Assembly (NCBI RefSeq): GCF_000479005.1
Contig: NZ_AWXC01000007.1
Span: forward strand, 154,255 to 218,254
Origin: Prevotella sp. BV3P1
Lineage (GTDB): Bacteria > Bacteroidota > Bacteroidia > Bacteroidales > Bacteroidaceae
Reading direction: 5' to 3'
Length of the DNA stretch: 64,000 nt
The notes under the pieces are model-generated. The model had not been told where the DNA came from and did not search any database. It saw only the letters and a program-made list of their open reading frames with translations. The position numbers and the translations under genes were made by a program. This document shows positions 16,547-26,119 of this stretch, piece by piece; within the stretch, counting starts at the first letter, position 1, and each line of letters begins with the position of its first letter.

Positions 16547-17710
16547 TTATTTATTATCAGCAGTTAAACGTTTCATTCTCTTGTTGATGTTGCCCTGAAC
16601 GACGCAATAGTCAATCAATGGGGCGAACATGTTCGCAAACAATATCGACAACATCATACCTTCAGGATAACCGGGATTCATCACGCGGATGATGATTGTC
16701 ATCACACCGATGAGGGCTCCATAGATATATTTACCCTTTTCTGTACGTGCGGAAGTCACGGGATCGGTAGCCATGAATACGGCACCGAAACAGAACCCGC
16801 CTAATATAAGATGCTCGTACCATGCTATAGACGTCATGCCGAGTGCACTGAAGAGTGCAGCCATGAGACCACCACTAACAAACACGCTCAACATGGTTTT
16901 CCATGAAGCAATACCTGTAACCAACAGCAGCAAGGCACCAATGGCGATAGCGATGACGCTGGTTTCTCCAACGGAACCTGGTATCAAACCTATCATCATG
17001 TCACAGATGGAGTAGGGGATATCTACATGGAGAGCCAGTTCACCAAGCGGAGTAGCCATGGTGGTTGCATCTGGTAGGGTGTTGCCCAAGCCAAAGATCT
17101 GATGGTTGGCTACCCATACCGAATCACCCGTCATCTGTCCAGGATAGGAAAAGAAAAGGAATGCGCGGGCAGACAATGCCACATTAAAAATGTTCATGCC
17201 CGTTCCACCAAATATCTCTTTGCAGAAAATCACAGCGATAGCTACTGACAATGCCAGCATCCACAACGGACAGGTGATGGGGATGATAAGTGGCATCAAA
17301 ATACCCGTTACCAAATAACCTTCCTGAATTTCTTCTTTCTTCCACTGCGCCCAGGCGAATTCGATGCCCAGACCAACAATGTAAGAAACAAGGATCTTAG
17401 GTAACACGGCCAAGAAGCCATAGAAGAACATCTCCCAAAAAGAGGCGTTGGCTAACTCACCAGCAGCCGCGAAATTTTGATATCCAATGTTGTACATTCC
17501 AAACAACAAGGCAGGTAGCAGAGCGATGACCACCAAACTCATGATTCTCTTCGAGTCGATGGCGTCATGGATGTGAACCCCTGTCTTGGCTGTCGTGTTG
17601 GGAACATAAAGGAAACTCTCAAAACCATCATAGACACTCCAGAAAGCATGTAGCTTACCGCCCTCTTCGAAGTGTGGCTTGATTTTATTTAAATATTTTT
17701 TTAAACTCAT
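16547..17710 (-). CDS. nqrB: Na+-NQR subunit B
   Basis: 387 residues, about ten membrane helices. KTGVHIHDAIDSKRIMSLVV is the family's N-terminal block, GTGMNIFNVALSARAFLFFSYP a conserved helix, and DATTMATPLGEL (about 212-223) contains the Thr expected to carry covalent FMN. NqrB holds riboflavin and the quinone site and is the main Na+ channel subunit. It is 4 bp after nqrA and 4 bp before nqrC, so the genes are tightly coupled. Confidence 0.96.
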   Translation of the reverse strand: MSLKKYLNKIKPHFEEGGKLHAFWSVYDGFESFLYVPNTTAKTGVHIHDAIDSKRIMSLVVIALLPALLFGMYNIGYQNFAAAGELANASFWEMFFYGFLAVLPKILVSYIVGLGIEFAWAQWKKEEIQEGYLVTGILMPLIIPITCPLWMLALSVAIAVIFCKEIFGGTGMNIFNVALSARAFLFFSYPGQMTGDSVWVANHQIFGLGNTLPDATTMATPLGELALHVDIPYSICDMMIGLIPGSVGETSVIAIAIGALLLLVTGIASWKTMLSVFVSGGLMAALFSALGMTSIAWYEHLILGGFCFGAVFMATDPVTSARTEKGKYIYGALIGVMTIIIRVMNPGYPEGMMLSILFANMFAPLIDYCVVQGNINKRMKRLTADNK

Positions 17711-17714
17711 GTCC

Positions 17715-19076
17715 TTATGCGTTTTCTTTTCTTAATATGTCCAGGCCATTGCGTACAATCTTCTGAAGTTCCAACTTAGAAGAATCCACGAACTCGGCAA
17801 CGGCGAAATCTTCCGGAGACACTTCATATATCCCCAGCTGTTCTTGCTTGTCGATGTCACCTGCAATCAACGACTTGATGAGGTATTCGCCATAAATATC
17901 CATGGGCAGCACCCGATCGTATTCGCCGCTCATAATCATGTGGCGCTCTCCACCTTTGATGCGCGCATCCAGGTCGTATTGTTTTTCCTTTCCTGAAAGC
18001 CACGAGAAATAACTGTGTGAAACAGAGAACTGATTGGTACGAGGCAAGATCCATCCCAGCAATTCGTCAGCCTGATCACCTTCCGGTATCACGCAAACTT
18101 CCGAGGTGTGCGCACCGAGAAAGTCGGTCAACTCACATTTGCGTCCTGTCAACGGGTTGCCATTGATGATGCGCACATGTTCGTCTTCGCGCTCACCGCT
18201 TATCTGTCCTGCTAACAAGTCAGCTATCGGTGTGCCAACCAGAGCATCCACATATTGAGGATTGTTCACTTTGCTGCCTGCGATGGCCACCGTCCGCGTG
18301 AGATCTACCTTACCGGTTAGGAACAAACGACCCATGAAGATGACAGCCGTTGGTTCGACCGTCCATACCACCTCACCCTTGTTCACGGGTGACAGGTGAT
18401 TGATTTGCACGCATACATTGCCAGAGGGACAGGGACCGTCAAAAGCCGTAATCTCAACATCAGAAGCCTGTGTCAAGGCCTTGTCGGTTTGATTGACATG
18501 GATGTTTAAGTATGTCTTTGCTATCTTCGACAACGCAGTCAAACCTGCTTGAAAAGCTTCTTCGTTGCCTTTGAGCTCAAACTCAAACTTGCCAGCCAAA
18601 GGCATGTTTCTGAAAGCAGATACAAAAATACCCTTAGGTTTGCTCTGTGGTTGGGTCGAAACGGCATAAGGCAACTGATTGACATATCCAAAAAGACCTG
18701 CTTGTAACAGAACTTCTACAACTTCGTCACCAGAAAGACTCCCCACGTCTTTCTTGCCAAAATCAACAAATTCCTGTTGTTGTGACGCCTCCACAACAAC
18801 AGCCATCACTTTACGTCTTTCACCGCGGACAATTGACTTCACTTTTCCACTGACCGGTGAGGCGAACTTGACTTCTGGAAACTTCTTGTTAACGAAAAGA
18901 GCCTCTCCAGCCTTCACGTCGTCCCCTTCATGCACACATAGCTTAGGGACTACGCCGGCAAAATCGTCAGGAACAAGAGCATATTGATGACTCTGTTTTA
19001 AAGATGTTTTTTGTTCGTTCGCTCTACCCTTCAGATTAATGTCCAAGCCCTTACGTAACTTAATTACATTTACCAT
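17715..19076 (-). CDS. nqrA: Na+-NQR subunit A
   Basis: 453 residues from the ATG at 19076 (MVNVIKLRKGLDINLKG), the normal family start; a frame from 19109 adds only 11 residues. It has the biotinyl-lipoyl-like N-terminal part with FVNKKFPEVKFASPVSGKV and the large cytosolic body with RIINGNPLTGRKCEL. It is a peripheral cytosolic subunit near the quinone site. It is the first gene of the operon. A plausible -7 motif lies about 70 bp upstream on the minus strand (19154-19147). Confidence 0.96.
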   Translation of the reverse strand: MVNVIKLRKGLDINLKGRANEQKTSLKQSHQYALVPDDFAGVVPKLCVHEGDDVKAGEALFVNKKFPEVKFASPVSGKVKSIVRGERRKVMAVVVEASQQQEFVDFGKKDVGSLSGDEVVEVLLQAGLFGYVNQLPYAVSTQPQSKPKGIFVSAFRNMPLAGKFEFELKGNEEAFQAGLTALSKIAKTYLNIHVNQTDKALTQASDVEITAFDGPCPSGNVCVQINHLSPVNKGEVVWTVEPTAVIFMGRLFLTGKVDLTRTVAIAGSKVNNPQYVDALVGTPIADLLAGQISGEREDEHVRIINGNPLTGRKCELTDFLGAHTSEVCVIPEGDQADELLGWILPRTNQFSVSHSYFSWLSGKEKQYDLDARIKGGERHMIMSGEYDRVLPMDIYGEYLIKSLIAGDIDKQEQLGIYEVSPEDFAVAEFVDSSKLELQKIVRNGLDILRKENA

Positions 19077-19146
19077 AGAATATATAAAATTAAACTTTTT
19101 TCCAACCAATGAGGGTATAAGATATTGTTCATATCCAAATGTTTGG

Positions 19147-19154
19147 CAAATTTA
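19147..19154 (-). promoter_or_regulatory. Candidate -7 element of the nqr operon
   Basis: CAAATTTA on the plus strand reads TAAATTTG on the minus strand, a perfect TAnnTTTG. No clear -33 TTTG is found at 19-21 bp, so this is a weaker call. The leader would be about 65 bp. Confidence 0.45.
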
Positions 19155-19218
19155 GTAACTTTTACTGATTTATAAAAGAAAAAGCAATCATTTATTTCAG
19201 CCGTGTCAAAAAATGATG

Positions 19219-19226
19219 TACTTTTG
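19219..19226 (+). promoter_or_regulatory. Candidate -7 element of tamB
   Basis: TACTTTTG matches TAnnTTTG. Transcription from it would start near 19232, after the only nearby ATG (19228, which opens a four-codon frame), so tamB must use another start codon. Confidence 0.5.
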
Positions 19227-19249
19227 CATGAAACAAAGCTGAACGCTGT

Positions 19250-22200
19250 CTGAAGAAGTTTAAAAATATACTCAACATCATCATTTGGAGCATTGTAGGA
19301 ATTTATCTTACAATCATCATTTTGTTGCGAATACCGTCCATCCAAGACGCCTGCGGTCAGCAAGTTGCATCTTTATTATCCAAGCGGCTTGGCACCGAGG
19401 TGAAGGTCGAACGCATTGACATAGGCTTTCTCAATCGCATCATCATCGACGGTCTGTACGTCACTGACCAACAAGGCAAGCCCATGCTACAAGCATCCAG
19501 GTTCTCTGTGAAACTGGATTTCATTCCGCTAACGCGCGGAGAGATTTCCATTTCCTCGGCTCAGCTGTTCGGCATGCAAGCCAATCTTTACAAAAGTAGC
19601 AAAAACGCCAAGCCCAACTTTCAATTCGTCATCGACTCCTTGACATCGAAAGATACCACAACACAGGCCAAGCCCATCCGCATCGCCTCTGTCGTGTTAA
19701 GGCACGGATCAGTGAAATACGACCAGCTGGACCAACCGCAGACAAGACACTTCTCACCAGCGCACCTCTATTTGAAAGACGTCAGTGCACATGTCATTGT
19801 CAGCGAATTGTCAAAAGATTCGTTGAATGTCAAACTGAAAAATCTGAGCTTCAAGGAACGGTCAGGGCTTCAGGTAAAATCATTCTCGTCAAAATTGCGG
19901 GCAAACACGAACCATGCCATCTTAGAGGATTTCAAATTGGAACTGCCAAACTCTAAACTGTTGTTACATCAAGTGCGCGCCAATTACCGGATGAGGAATG
20001 GTGCCCCCTTCATGCCCTCGCTATCCTATCATGGGCTCATCGACAACTCACACGTCACACCCTCCGACTTGGCTTTCATCTCTTCGAAGCTCAGTGAATA
20101 CCATACGCCTGTCAACATCCAGGCATCGCTTTCAGGAACGTCATCGTCTTTGTCCATACACAACATCCATTTGCTTGCCAAGAACGAACTGGAGCTTTCC
20201 GTCAAGGCAACAATTCAAAGATGGAGCAAGTCTCCAAAATGGAATCTTGACCTGGAGAAGCTCAACCTTCAACAAGCAGCCGTCAAAAAGTATCTGCCCA
20301 AGGAATATCAGAACACGCCACTGGCGAAATTTGACTACATCCGTCTGTCAGGCAATTTCCAGGGAGAGGGGAAAGACATCTATTCCAAAGGAATCTTCTC
20401 ATCTAATTTGGGCGACATCAAGTTTGATGCCACGGCCGCTCAAGGTATCTACAAAGGAATGTTGGAAACCTTTGATTTTAAGTTGGCTCCCTTGTTGTCC
20501 GACCAAGACTGGGGGGCGCTAACTGCTAAAATTCAGCTCAACGAATTTCGCAAACAAGGCAGCCAAGCCGTGTTCAACATCAAAGGCGATGTCCCCAAAA
20601 TAGAATACAAGGGATACCCATACAAAAACGTTTCAATCAACGGACGCGGCACATTGGACGCACATTCTCGTTTGGATCACTTTGATGGAACGGCGACACT
20701 CAATGATGTCAATGGCGTATTGAACATCCAAGGAAAGGTTGACCGAAACCAAGCACGTTATGCAGCCGAGCTCGACCTCACGGCAAAAGACGTGAACCTC
20801 TCGGCCTTGCGTCTCACACAAAAATGGCCCAACCGAATGGTCAGTCTTCAAGCAAGCTCTCAGCTGTCAGGTCACTCGTTGAAAGATGTCATTGGCCGCA
20901 TAGTCCTTTCAGATGTCATGATGCGCGATCCCAATCAAACCTATTCTTTGTCAAAACTTGAGTTAAAAACAGGGTACGACCAGCGTCAAGAACATTTCAT
21001 TTCTCTCGATGGCGATTTTGGCAACGCATTGGTGGTTGGCACATTCGATTACAATTCCATTCTACAGAACATCGAAAATGTTATCATCGACAAACTTCCA
21101 GGCATCCAACTGCTCACGCCCATGACAAGGCGCGTCACCCCACGGACTAACGTTCGCCTGTATGCCGATATCACCAAGACCGATTGGGCAAACTATCTTT
21201 TTGACATCCCGCTCTCCTTGCAACAACCCCTGCAACTCAGTGGCACCATCAACAGCGTCAACAACCAACTGAACATCAATGTCAATGCGCCCGACTTCAC
21301 TTACGACGGAAGCCGATATCTTGATAATCACCTACACTTGTCCACACCAACCGACACGCTGCACTTTAGCGCAGAAGCCAACAAGCTGGATGCTGAGAAC
21401 AAGCGATGGACCTGGCGCGTGCGGTCTTCCGCAGCCAACGACCACCTTCTGACCACTCTGTGGTTTAACAATCATGCCGCCCATCCGTTTCAAGGAACCC
21501 TGAACACCACGACACAGTTCTTCAAGAAAAAGAATGGTGAGCCGGCAGCCCACGTAATCATACATCCGTCAGAGATATTGATTGAAGACAGCATCTGGAA
21601 CATCGAACCGTCGGACATCATGTACAGCAAGAACCATCTCACGGTGGATCATTTCTCCATCCATCACGACGACCAACATATCATCGTGGCAGGTCTGGCT
21701 ACCAAAAATCCTATGGATACCCTCGTGTTCGACCTTAAGGGCATTGACGTAAACTATGTGCTGAACCTACTTCAATTCGATGCCGTAACATTCGGAGGAC
21801 GGTTGTCTGGACGCGCATTCGTATCGGGAGTCTTTGGAAACCCCCAGGGACATGGGAACGTACGGGTCAGTCCATTTGAATTCGAGATCGGACAAATGGG
21901 AGTCCTGGATGCCAACGTCAGCTGGAACGCTCCCTTGAAGCAAATCGACATCCAAGCCCAAGCCAACGACCAAGGCCGGCAAACCTTGATTAACGGCTTT
22001 GTTTCGCCAAGCAAGCATTACATCGACTTGGCCATCCAAGCCCGGCAGACACGCTTGCAATTCCTCGAAGGTTTCTGTGGTTCGTTCATGCAAGACGTCG
22101 ATGCAAGCGGAACAGGACTGCTGCGTCTTTATGGCGACTTGTCCTATCTCAACCTCACCGGACAGGTTGTCGCCGACGGCTCTCTGGGCATCACGCCCCT

Positions 22201-23677
22201 CAACACCCATTATACGCTCAGGCGGGGCATGATTACCCTGACACCCGATGAGATTGTTTTCAAGAACGACACCATCTACGACCGCAATGAGAACATTGGC
22301 ATCGTCAATGGCAGCCTGCGTCACGACAACCTCACCAACCTGCGATACGACCTGCACATCGCTGCAGAGAACCTCTTGGCTTACGACACGCACACTTTTG
22401 GTGGAGATACCTTCTATGGAACGGCCTACATCAATGGCACCTGCGCCATCACCGGCAATGGTGACGATTTAAACATCGACGTTAACGCCATACCACAAAA
22501 AGGCTCACAAATCGTGTACAATGTGGCCGGCCTGGATGCGGTCAGTACCCAGAACTTCATCAGATGGTCGACAAGAACCGATTCGCTGCAACCAGATAGT
22601 ATCGCACCACGCCAACATACCACCGATTTGGCCGCACAAAAGTTGCCCGAAGTATCTGGCGACTTACATCTAAACCTGCTCATCAACTGCACGCCCAACC
22701 TCACGCTCAAACTGCTCATGGATAACAAGACGGGCGACTACATCGCCTTGAACGGCAACGGCGTGCTGCGCGCCAACTATTACGACAAGGGTGCTTTTGA
22801 AATGTTTGGCAACTATGTGGTCGATCATGGTATCTATGGACTGACCATTCAAAACGTCATTAAGAAGGACTTCCTATTTCAGCAGGGCAGCACCATCACC
22901 TTTGGAGGCGACCCTTATCATGCGGCACTCAACCTCAACGCCACACACACCGTCAATGGTGTGAGCTTGGCCGATTTGAACATCGGGCGGTCGTTCACCA
23001 ACAACAACGTTCGCATCAATTGTCTGATGAATATCACAGGCACGCCCCAGGCGCCGAGAGTGGATTTCAACCTCGACATGCCTACCTTGAACAACGATGC
23101 CAAGCAGATGGTATACAGCCTCATCAACAGCGAAGAAGAGATGAACCAGCAAGTGCTTTACCTGCTGGCGGTAGGCCGGTTCTATTCACAAGGCACCAAC
23201 AACAACGCCGGCAGTGACGGCACGGCGCAACAAAGTCAGGCGAGCCTCGCCATGCAGAGCATCCTCAGTGGAACATTGAGTCAGCAAATCAATAACGTAC
23301 TGAATACCGTCATCGACAACGCCAACTGGAACATTGGCGCCAATATCTCCACCGGCACCGAAGGATTCAATAACGCCGAATATGAAGGACTGCTCAGTGG
23401 ACGACTGCTGAACAACCGCCTGCTCATCAACGGGCAGTTTGGTTACAGGGACAACCCAAACGCCACGACCACCTTTATTGGTGATTTCGACATCCGATAT
23501 CTGCTCTTGCCGAGTGGCAATCTGGCCATCAAGGTGTACAATCAAACCAATGACAGATACTTTACGCGCAATAGTCTTACCACGCAAGGAGTAGGTTTGA
23601 TTTTGAAGAAAGACTTTACCAATCTCAAGGATTTGTTTGGACGTAGAAGAGCGAAGAAAGCCAAACCGTCAAAATAA
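19250..23677 (+). CDS. tamB: TamB-like translocation/assembly protein (DUF490), non-AUG start likely
   Basis: About 1475 residues if begun at the CTG at 19250; a conventional TTG at 19322 would remove the signal anchor. From 19250 the frame encodes LKKFKNILNIIIWSIVGIYL followed by LTIIILLRIPSIQ, a basic start plus one membrane helix exactly where TamB proteins have it. The body is a long chain of beta strands (AsmA-like/beta-taco repeats). The C-terminal DUF490 domain carries ITGTPQAPRVDFNLDMP, YLLAVGRFYS and a final GLILKKDFTNLKDLF. TamB spans the periplasm and works with an Omp85 partner in envelope assembly or lipid transport (family knowledge). No ATG is available between the upstream stop at 19229 and residue 24. 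Confidence 0.85.
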   Translation: MKKFKNILNIIIWSIVGIYLTIIILLRIPSIQDACGQQVASLLSKRLGTEVKVERIDIGFLNRIIIDGLYVTDQQGKPMLQASRFSVKLDFIPLTRGEISISSAQLFGMQANLYKSSKNAKPNFQFVIDSLTSKDTTTQAKPIRIASVVLRHGSVKYDQLDQPQTRHFSPAHLYLKDVSAHVIVSELSKDSLNVKLKNLSFKERSGLQVKSFSSKLRANTNHAILEDFKLELPNSKLLLHQVRANYRMRNGAPFMPSLSYHGLIDNSHVTPSDLAFISSKLSEYHTPVNIQASLSGTSSSLSIHNIHLLAKNELELSVKATIQRWSKSPKWNLDLEKLNLQQAAVKKYLPKEYQNTPLAKFDYIRLSGNFQGEGKDIYSKGIFSSNLGDIKFDATAAQGIYKGMLETFDFKLAPLLSDQDWGALTAKIQLNEFRKQGSQAVFNIKGDVPKIEYKGYPYKNVSINGRGTLDAHSRLDHFDGTATLNDVNGVLNIQGKVDRNQARYAAELDLTAKDVNLSALRLTQKWPNRMVSLQASSQLSGHSLKDVIGRIVLSDVMMRDPNQTYSLSKLELKTGYDQRQEHFISLDGDFGNALVVGTFDYNSILQNIENVIIDKLPGIQLLTPMTRRVTPRTNVRLYADITKTDWANYLFDIPLSLQQPLQLSGTINSVNNQLNINVNAPDFTYDGSRYLDNHLHLSTPTDTLHFSAEANKLDAENKRWTWRVRSSAANDHLLTTLWFNNHAAHPFQGTLNTTTQFFKKKNGEPAAHVIIHPSEILIEDSIWNIEPSDIMYSKNHLTVDHFSIHHDDQHIIVAGLATKNPMDTLVFDLKGIDVNYVLNLLQFDAVTFGGRLSGRAFVSGVFGNPQGHGNVRVSPFEFEIGQMGVLDANVSWNAPLKQIDIQAQANDQGRQTLINGFVSPSKHYIDLAIQARQTRLQFLEGFCGSFMQDVDASGTGLLRLYGDLSYLNLTGQVVADGSLGITPLNTHYTLRRGMITLTPDEIVFKNDTIYDRNENIGIVNGSLRHDNLTNLRYDLHIAAENLLAYDTHTFGGDTFYGTAYINGTCAITGNGDDLNIDVNAIPQKGSQIVYNVAGLDAVSTQNFIRWSTRTDSLQPDSIAPRQHTTDLAAQKLPEVSGDLHLNLLINCTPNLTLKLLMDNKTGDYIALNGNGVLRANYYDKGAFEMFGNYVVDHGIYGLTIQNVIKKDFLFQQGSTITFGGDPYHAALNLNATHTVNGVSLADLNIGRSFTNNNVRINCLMNITGTPQAPRVDFNLDMPTLNNDAKQMVYSLINSEEEMNQQVLYLLAVGRFYSQGTNNNAGSDGTAQQSQASLAMQSILSGTLSQQINNVLNTVIDNANWNIGANISTGTEGFNNAEYEGLLSGRLLNNRLLINGQFGYRDNPNATTTFIGDFDIRYLLLPSGNLAIKVYNQTNDRYFTRNSLTTQGVGLILKKDFTNLKDLFGRRRAKKAKPSK

Positions 23678-23865
23678 GTTTCCACCTCCTCATTTGAAAA
23701 GAACCGCCCTTAACAAATGGGGTGGTGGTGATTCAATCATAAAAAGCAAACACTTCCAATTTATAATCACAGCGTTATTGAAAGAGTAAAGCTATTTTAA
23801 AGGATGGGCAGAGTGAAAAAGTGAAACTTTTTGTCGAATTCCATCCGTGTTCAAGATAAAAGTCT

Positions 23866-23873
23866 TACTTTTG
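23866..23873 (+). promoter_or_regulatory. Candidate -7 element of tRNA-Ser
   Basis: TACTTTTG at 23866-23873, 15 bp before the mature 5' end of the tRNA. No clear -33 element was seen. Confidence 0.5.
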
Positions 23874-23888
23874 CACCGCTTACAATAA

Positions 23889-23976
23889 GGAAAGGTGCTC
23901 GAGTGGCTGAAGAGGCACGCCTGGAAAGCGTGTAACCGCCTAAAGCGGTTCGGGGGTTCGAATCCCCCTCTTTCCG
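23889..23976 (+). tRNA. tRNA-Ser (anticodon GGA)
   Basis: 88 nt. The acceptor stem GGAAAGG pairs with TCTTTCC (one G-U), with discriminator G. The anticodon loop reads CTGGAAA with anticodon GGA, followed by a long variable arm (ACCGCC-TAAA-GGCGGT type) and a T arm GGGGGTTCGAATCCCCC. CCA is not encoded. The AT-rich accessory island begins directly downstream, which makes this a possible past integration site, though I found no second copy of the tRNA end at the far side. Confidence 0.95.
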
Positions 23977-23993
23977 CATCATCTAATTGCTTA

Positions 23994-24022
23994 AATTCCT
24001 AAGTTACGACACCTTAGGGATT
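23994..24022 (+). terminator. Terminator after tRNA-Ser
   Basis: AATTCCTAAG (23994-24003) pairs with CTTAGGGATT (24013-24022), one G-U, 9-base loop, followed by TTTTATTTT. Confidence 0.8.
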
Positions 24023-24327
24023 TTTTATTTTCCTTTATTTATTCCTTGATACACAGTTACTCCGAATACTTTTAACGTAAAATTATTTTAATCTCACCGA
24101 TGAAGTGCTGCCCCATATTTTACGTTCAAATATCATATTAGAGTGTTATTTTTGATATTGGTATCATATTTTACACTGTAAATATAGCGTTTTTTTCTCG
24201 AAACACGGTATAACCAAAGGAAAAATTGCGTTTGGGAAGTATAAAAATGTGGGAAAACTGTATGATAGGCTACATTTCTATTGATTTTTATAGAATAAAA
24301 GAGGATGATTTGCAATCACAGCCATTA
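24023..24327. other. AT-rich gene-free stretch
   Basis: No gene or RNA recognised. A small palindrome TTTACA-c-TGTAAA lies at 24170-24182. Composition drops sharply in GC relative to tamB, marking the start of the accessory island. Confidence 0.5.
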
Positions 24328-24885
24328 TTATTTTACCCTTACTAAGACTTTAGACATTTCTTTCTTTTTAATTATTTTATTTATCTGATCTTTTTTATAA
24401 TCAGAAGGAATACCAAATTGCCGTATCCCCTTATCTAATTGTAAAATATCATATGGCAAATAATTGTAATAGAAAGATTTCCATTTTAGAAGATACACTG
24501 TCTTATTACTAAGAATAGAAGGGTGATATTTTCTATCACTCTGTTTTATCCAACACTGATTATTTATTCCATTAAGACACAAATTCTGATTTCCAACATT
24601 TACATATATTAGTGGTGTGTATGAGTTTGAATAATTATGAGTTGGTTTAGCATTTATTATATCGTCTTTAATTTGTTTGAACATAGTAGAGGTTATAAAT
24701 ATTGTATCATCGTATTCATTGGTCTTACATATGCTATCGAGGTCAGTACAATCAAACTGTCTATATGGTTCTATATTACCACAAAAATAAAAAATAGTAA
24801 TTTCCTGCTTATGGCGGTAATTGCAACTAAAAAGAAATAATGTGCATATTATAAGCATATAATATATATATCTTTTATTGTTCAT
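24328..24885 (-). CDS. Lipoprotein of unknown function, candidate orphan immunity protein
   Basis: From the ATG at 24885 the product is 185 residues. YYMLIICTLFLFSC is a lipoprotein signal with lipobox LFSC. The mature part is polar and unlike anything I recognise. The start lies only 3 bp after repeat RA copy A (24889-25144), which carries -7 motifs in the right direction, so the repeat probably supplies the promoter. It is the last member of a minus-strand chain of similar small genes separated by the same repeat. Function as an immunity protein is inferred from the array, not from sequence. Confidence 0.6.
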   Translation of the reverse strand: MNNKRYIYYMLIICTLFLFSCNYRHKQEITIFYFCGNIEPYRQFDCTDLDSICKTNEYDDTIFITSTMFKQIKDDIINAKPTHNYSNSYTPLIYVNVGNQNLCLNGINNQCWIKQSDRKYHPSILSNKTVYLLKWKSFYYNYLPYDILQLDKGIRQFGIPSDYKKDQINKIIKKKEMSKVLVRVK

Positions 24886-24888
24886 ATT

Positions 24889-25144
24889 CGTAGAGTCAAC
24901 CAGCAAGTGCAAAATTAGTCAATCCTTTTATAAAACTCTTGTTTGGTGTTGAAAACTTGAGTTTTTCATTTCCAATCTGGAGCGTAAAGTGCCGACGCGT
25001 TCTCGTATATTCATTTTTCTTTGTTCTGGACTACAAATATAGCAAAAGGCAGAGAATCTTTCCCTGCCTCTATGCCTAATCTTTAAAAAAAATAAATTGA
25101 TAATCAGATGATTAATTTGATAGCTCCAAATTTGGAGCATTACC
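24889..25144 (-). repeat. Direct repeat RA, copy A (~256 bp)
   Basis: Nearly the same sequence as 25848-26101 and 27607-27860. Read on the minus strand it starts GGTAATGCTCC one base inside the stop codon of the previous gene. It then passes TATATTTG and a 28-codon frame beginning MNIRERVGTLRSRL, passes TAATTTTG, and ends GGTTGACTCTACG just before the next gene. Both TAnnTTTG motifs could act as -7 elements. No terminal inverted repeats or transposase are present. Confidence 0.9.
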
Positions 25145-25740
25145 TATAAGTTACTTATGAAATACCGATATCTATTGTCTATCTCATACATAAGAAGGCC
25201 AAAGTGTTTGCTCCACACCAATTTTGTCACCTTAAATATAGGAGTCCCAACCTTGTTTAAAAGAATATCCTTTTCGTCTACAACAATGCAATCAGTATAT
25301 CTTTTGTTTTTTATTGTATAGCTTTGGGGAGAAAGTCTCATCCCTGGAAAAGCAGACCAAGACCAACTCCCAAAAATAATATTACATAGTAAATCTCCGT
25401 TCTTTTCCCTTTTTGTTATTTCAAACCATACATCCAAATCATTGCCGTTATGTTTCAATGTCATGATATTTATTGCCGTACCATAAAAGGTATTGTCGCC
25501 TTCGAGCCAGTTGCAGCCCTCTGTGTCAAAAATACAAGTATTTTGGGGATTAAGGACACGAGTTTCTTGGACTACCATCGTATCAATTTTCATATCGTTC
25601 AAAATGAAATAGACACTGTCTCCTTTAGTATATTGTTTTACCCATTCTAAATCACGATTTGTTAATTTTATTTTTTTACAATATGGAAGCCCACATGAAT
25701 ACATGCAAATTACAAATAATACTACTAATAATAATTTCAT
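25144..25740 (-). CDS. Lipoprotein of unknown function, candidate orphan immunity protein
   Basis: 198 residues. MKLLLVVLFVICMYSCGLPY is a lipoprotein signal with Cys16 as the likely acylated residue. The mature part is mixed alpha/beta with many aromatic residues (NCTFYG-like EGCNWLEGDNTFYG; WFEITKREKNGDL; IIFGSWSWSAFPGMR) and ends in a Tyr-rich tail. No family is recognised. Its stop codon touches repeat RA copy A. Upstream, a short open stub (RTIDDFTE then stop, about 25830) joins RA copy B, as if a longer gene had been cut away. Role by context: immunity protein. Confidence 0.6.
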   Translation of the reverse strand: MKLLLVVLFVICMYSCGLPYCKKIKLTNRDLEWVKQYTKGDSVYFILNDMKIDTMVVQETRVLNPQNTCIFDTEGCNWLEGDNTFYGTAINIMTLKHNGNDLDVWFEITKREKNGDLLCNIIFGSWSWSAFPGMRLSPQSYTIKNKRYTDCIVVDEKDILLNKVGTPIFKVTKLVWSKHFGLLMYEIDNRYRYFISNL

Positions 25741-25755
25741 AAATATATTCTATTA

Positions 25756-25804
25756 CCCCTTCATTGATCTCATGGTATAATTTTCCCAATGAATCAATGA
25801 GGGG
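25756..25804. repeat. Imperfect hairpin upstream of lipoprotein gene
   Basis: CCCCTTCATTGAT at the left pairs with ATCAATGAGGGG at the right with one bulge; the inner part pairs less well. It sits between the stub that leaves RA copy B and the ATG at 25740. It may act as a terminator for the lost gene or as a leader structure. Confidence 0.45.
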
Positions 25805-25847
25805 AAAGTTAATAAATATTTGCTACTCGGTAAAATCATCTATGGTG

Positions 25848-26101
25848 CGTAGAGTCAACCAACAAGTGCAAAATTAGTCAATCATTTTATAAAACTCTTG
25901 TTTGGTGTTGAAAACTTGAGTTTTTCACTTCCAATCTGGAGCATAAAGTACCGACGCGTTCTCGTACATTCATTTTTCTTTGTTCTGGACTACAAATATA
26001 GCAAAAGGCAGAGAATTTATCCCTGTCTTTGTGCATAATTATTTAGAACAAAGTTGATTATCAGGCAGTTATTCTGACAACTCCCAATCTGGAGCATTAC
26101 C
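25848..26101 (-). repeat. Direct repeat RA, copy B (~254 bp)
   Basis: Same unit as copies A and C, with scattered substitutions and a more divergent last 60 bp. The short frame begins MNVRERVGTLCSRLEVKN. It starts 18 bp beyond the stop of the gene ending at 26120 and leads into the stub and lipoprotein gene at 25740. Confidence 0.9.
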
Positions 26102-26119
26102 CGTGCTGTTCCTTGCCCG

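Noticed and set aside
23889..23976. Direct repeat of the tRNA-Ser 3' end marking an island boundary
   Set aside because: No second copy of the T-arm or acceptor sequence was found between 24 and 33.4 kb.
24928..25140. 28- to 70-codon frames inside repeat RA as genes
   Set aside because: The frame stops early in all copies and diverges like a repeat; treated as part of the repeat rather than a gene.
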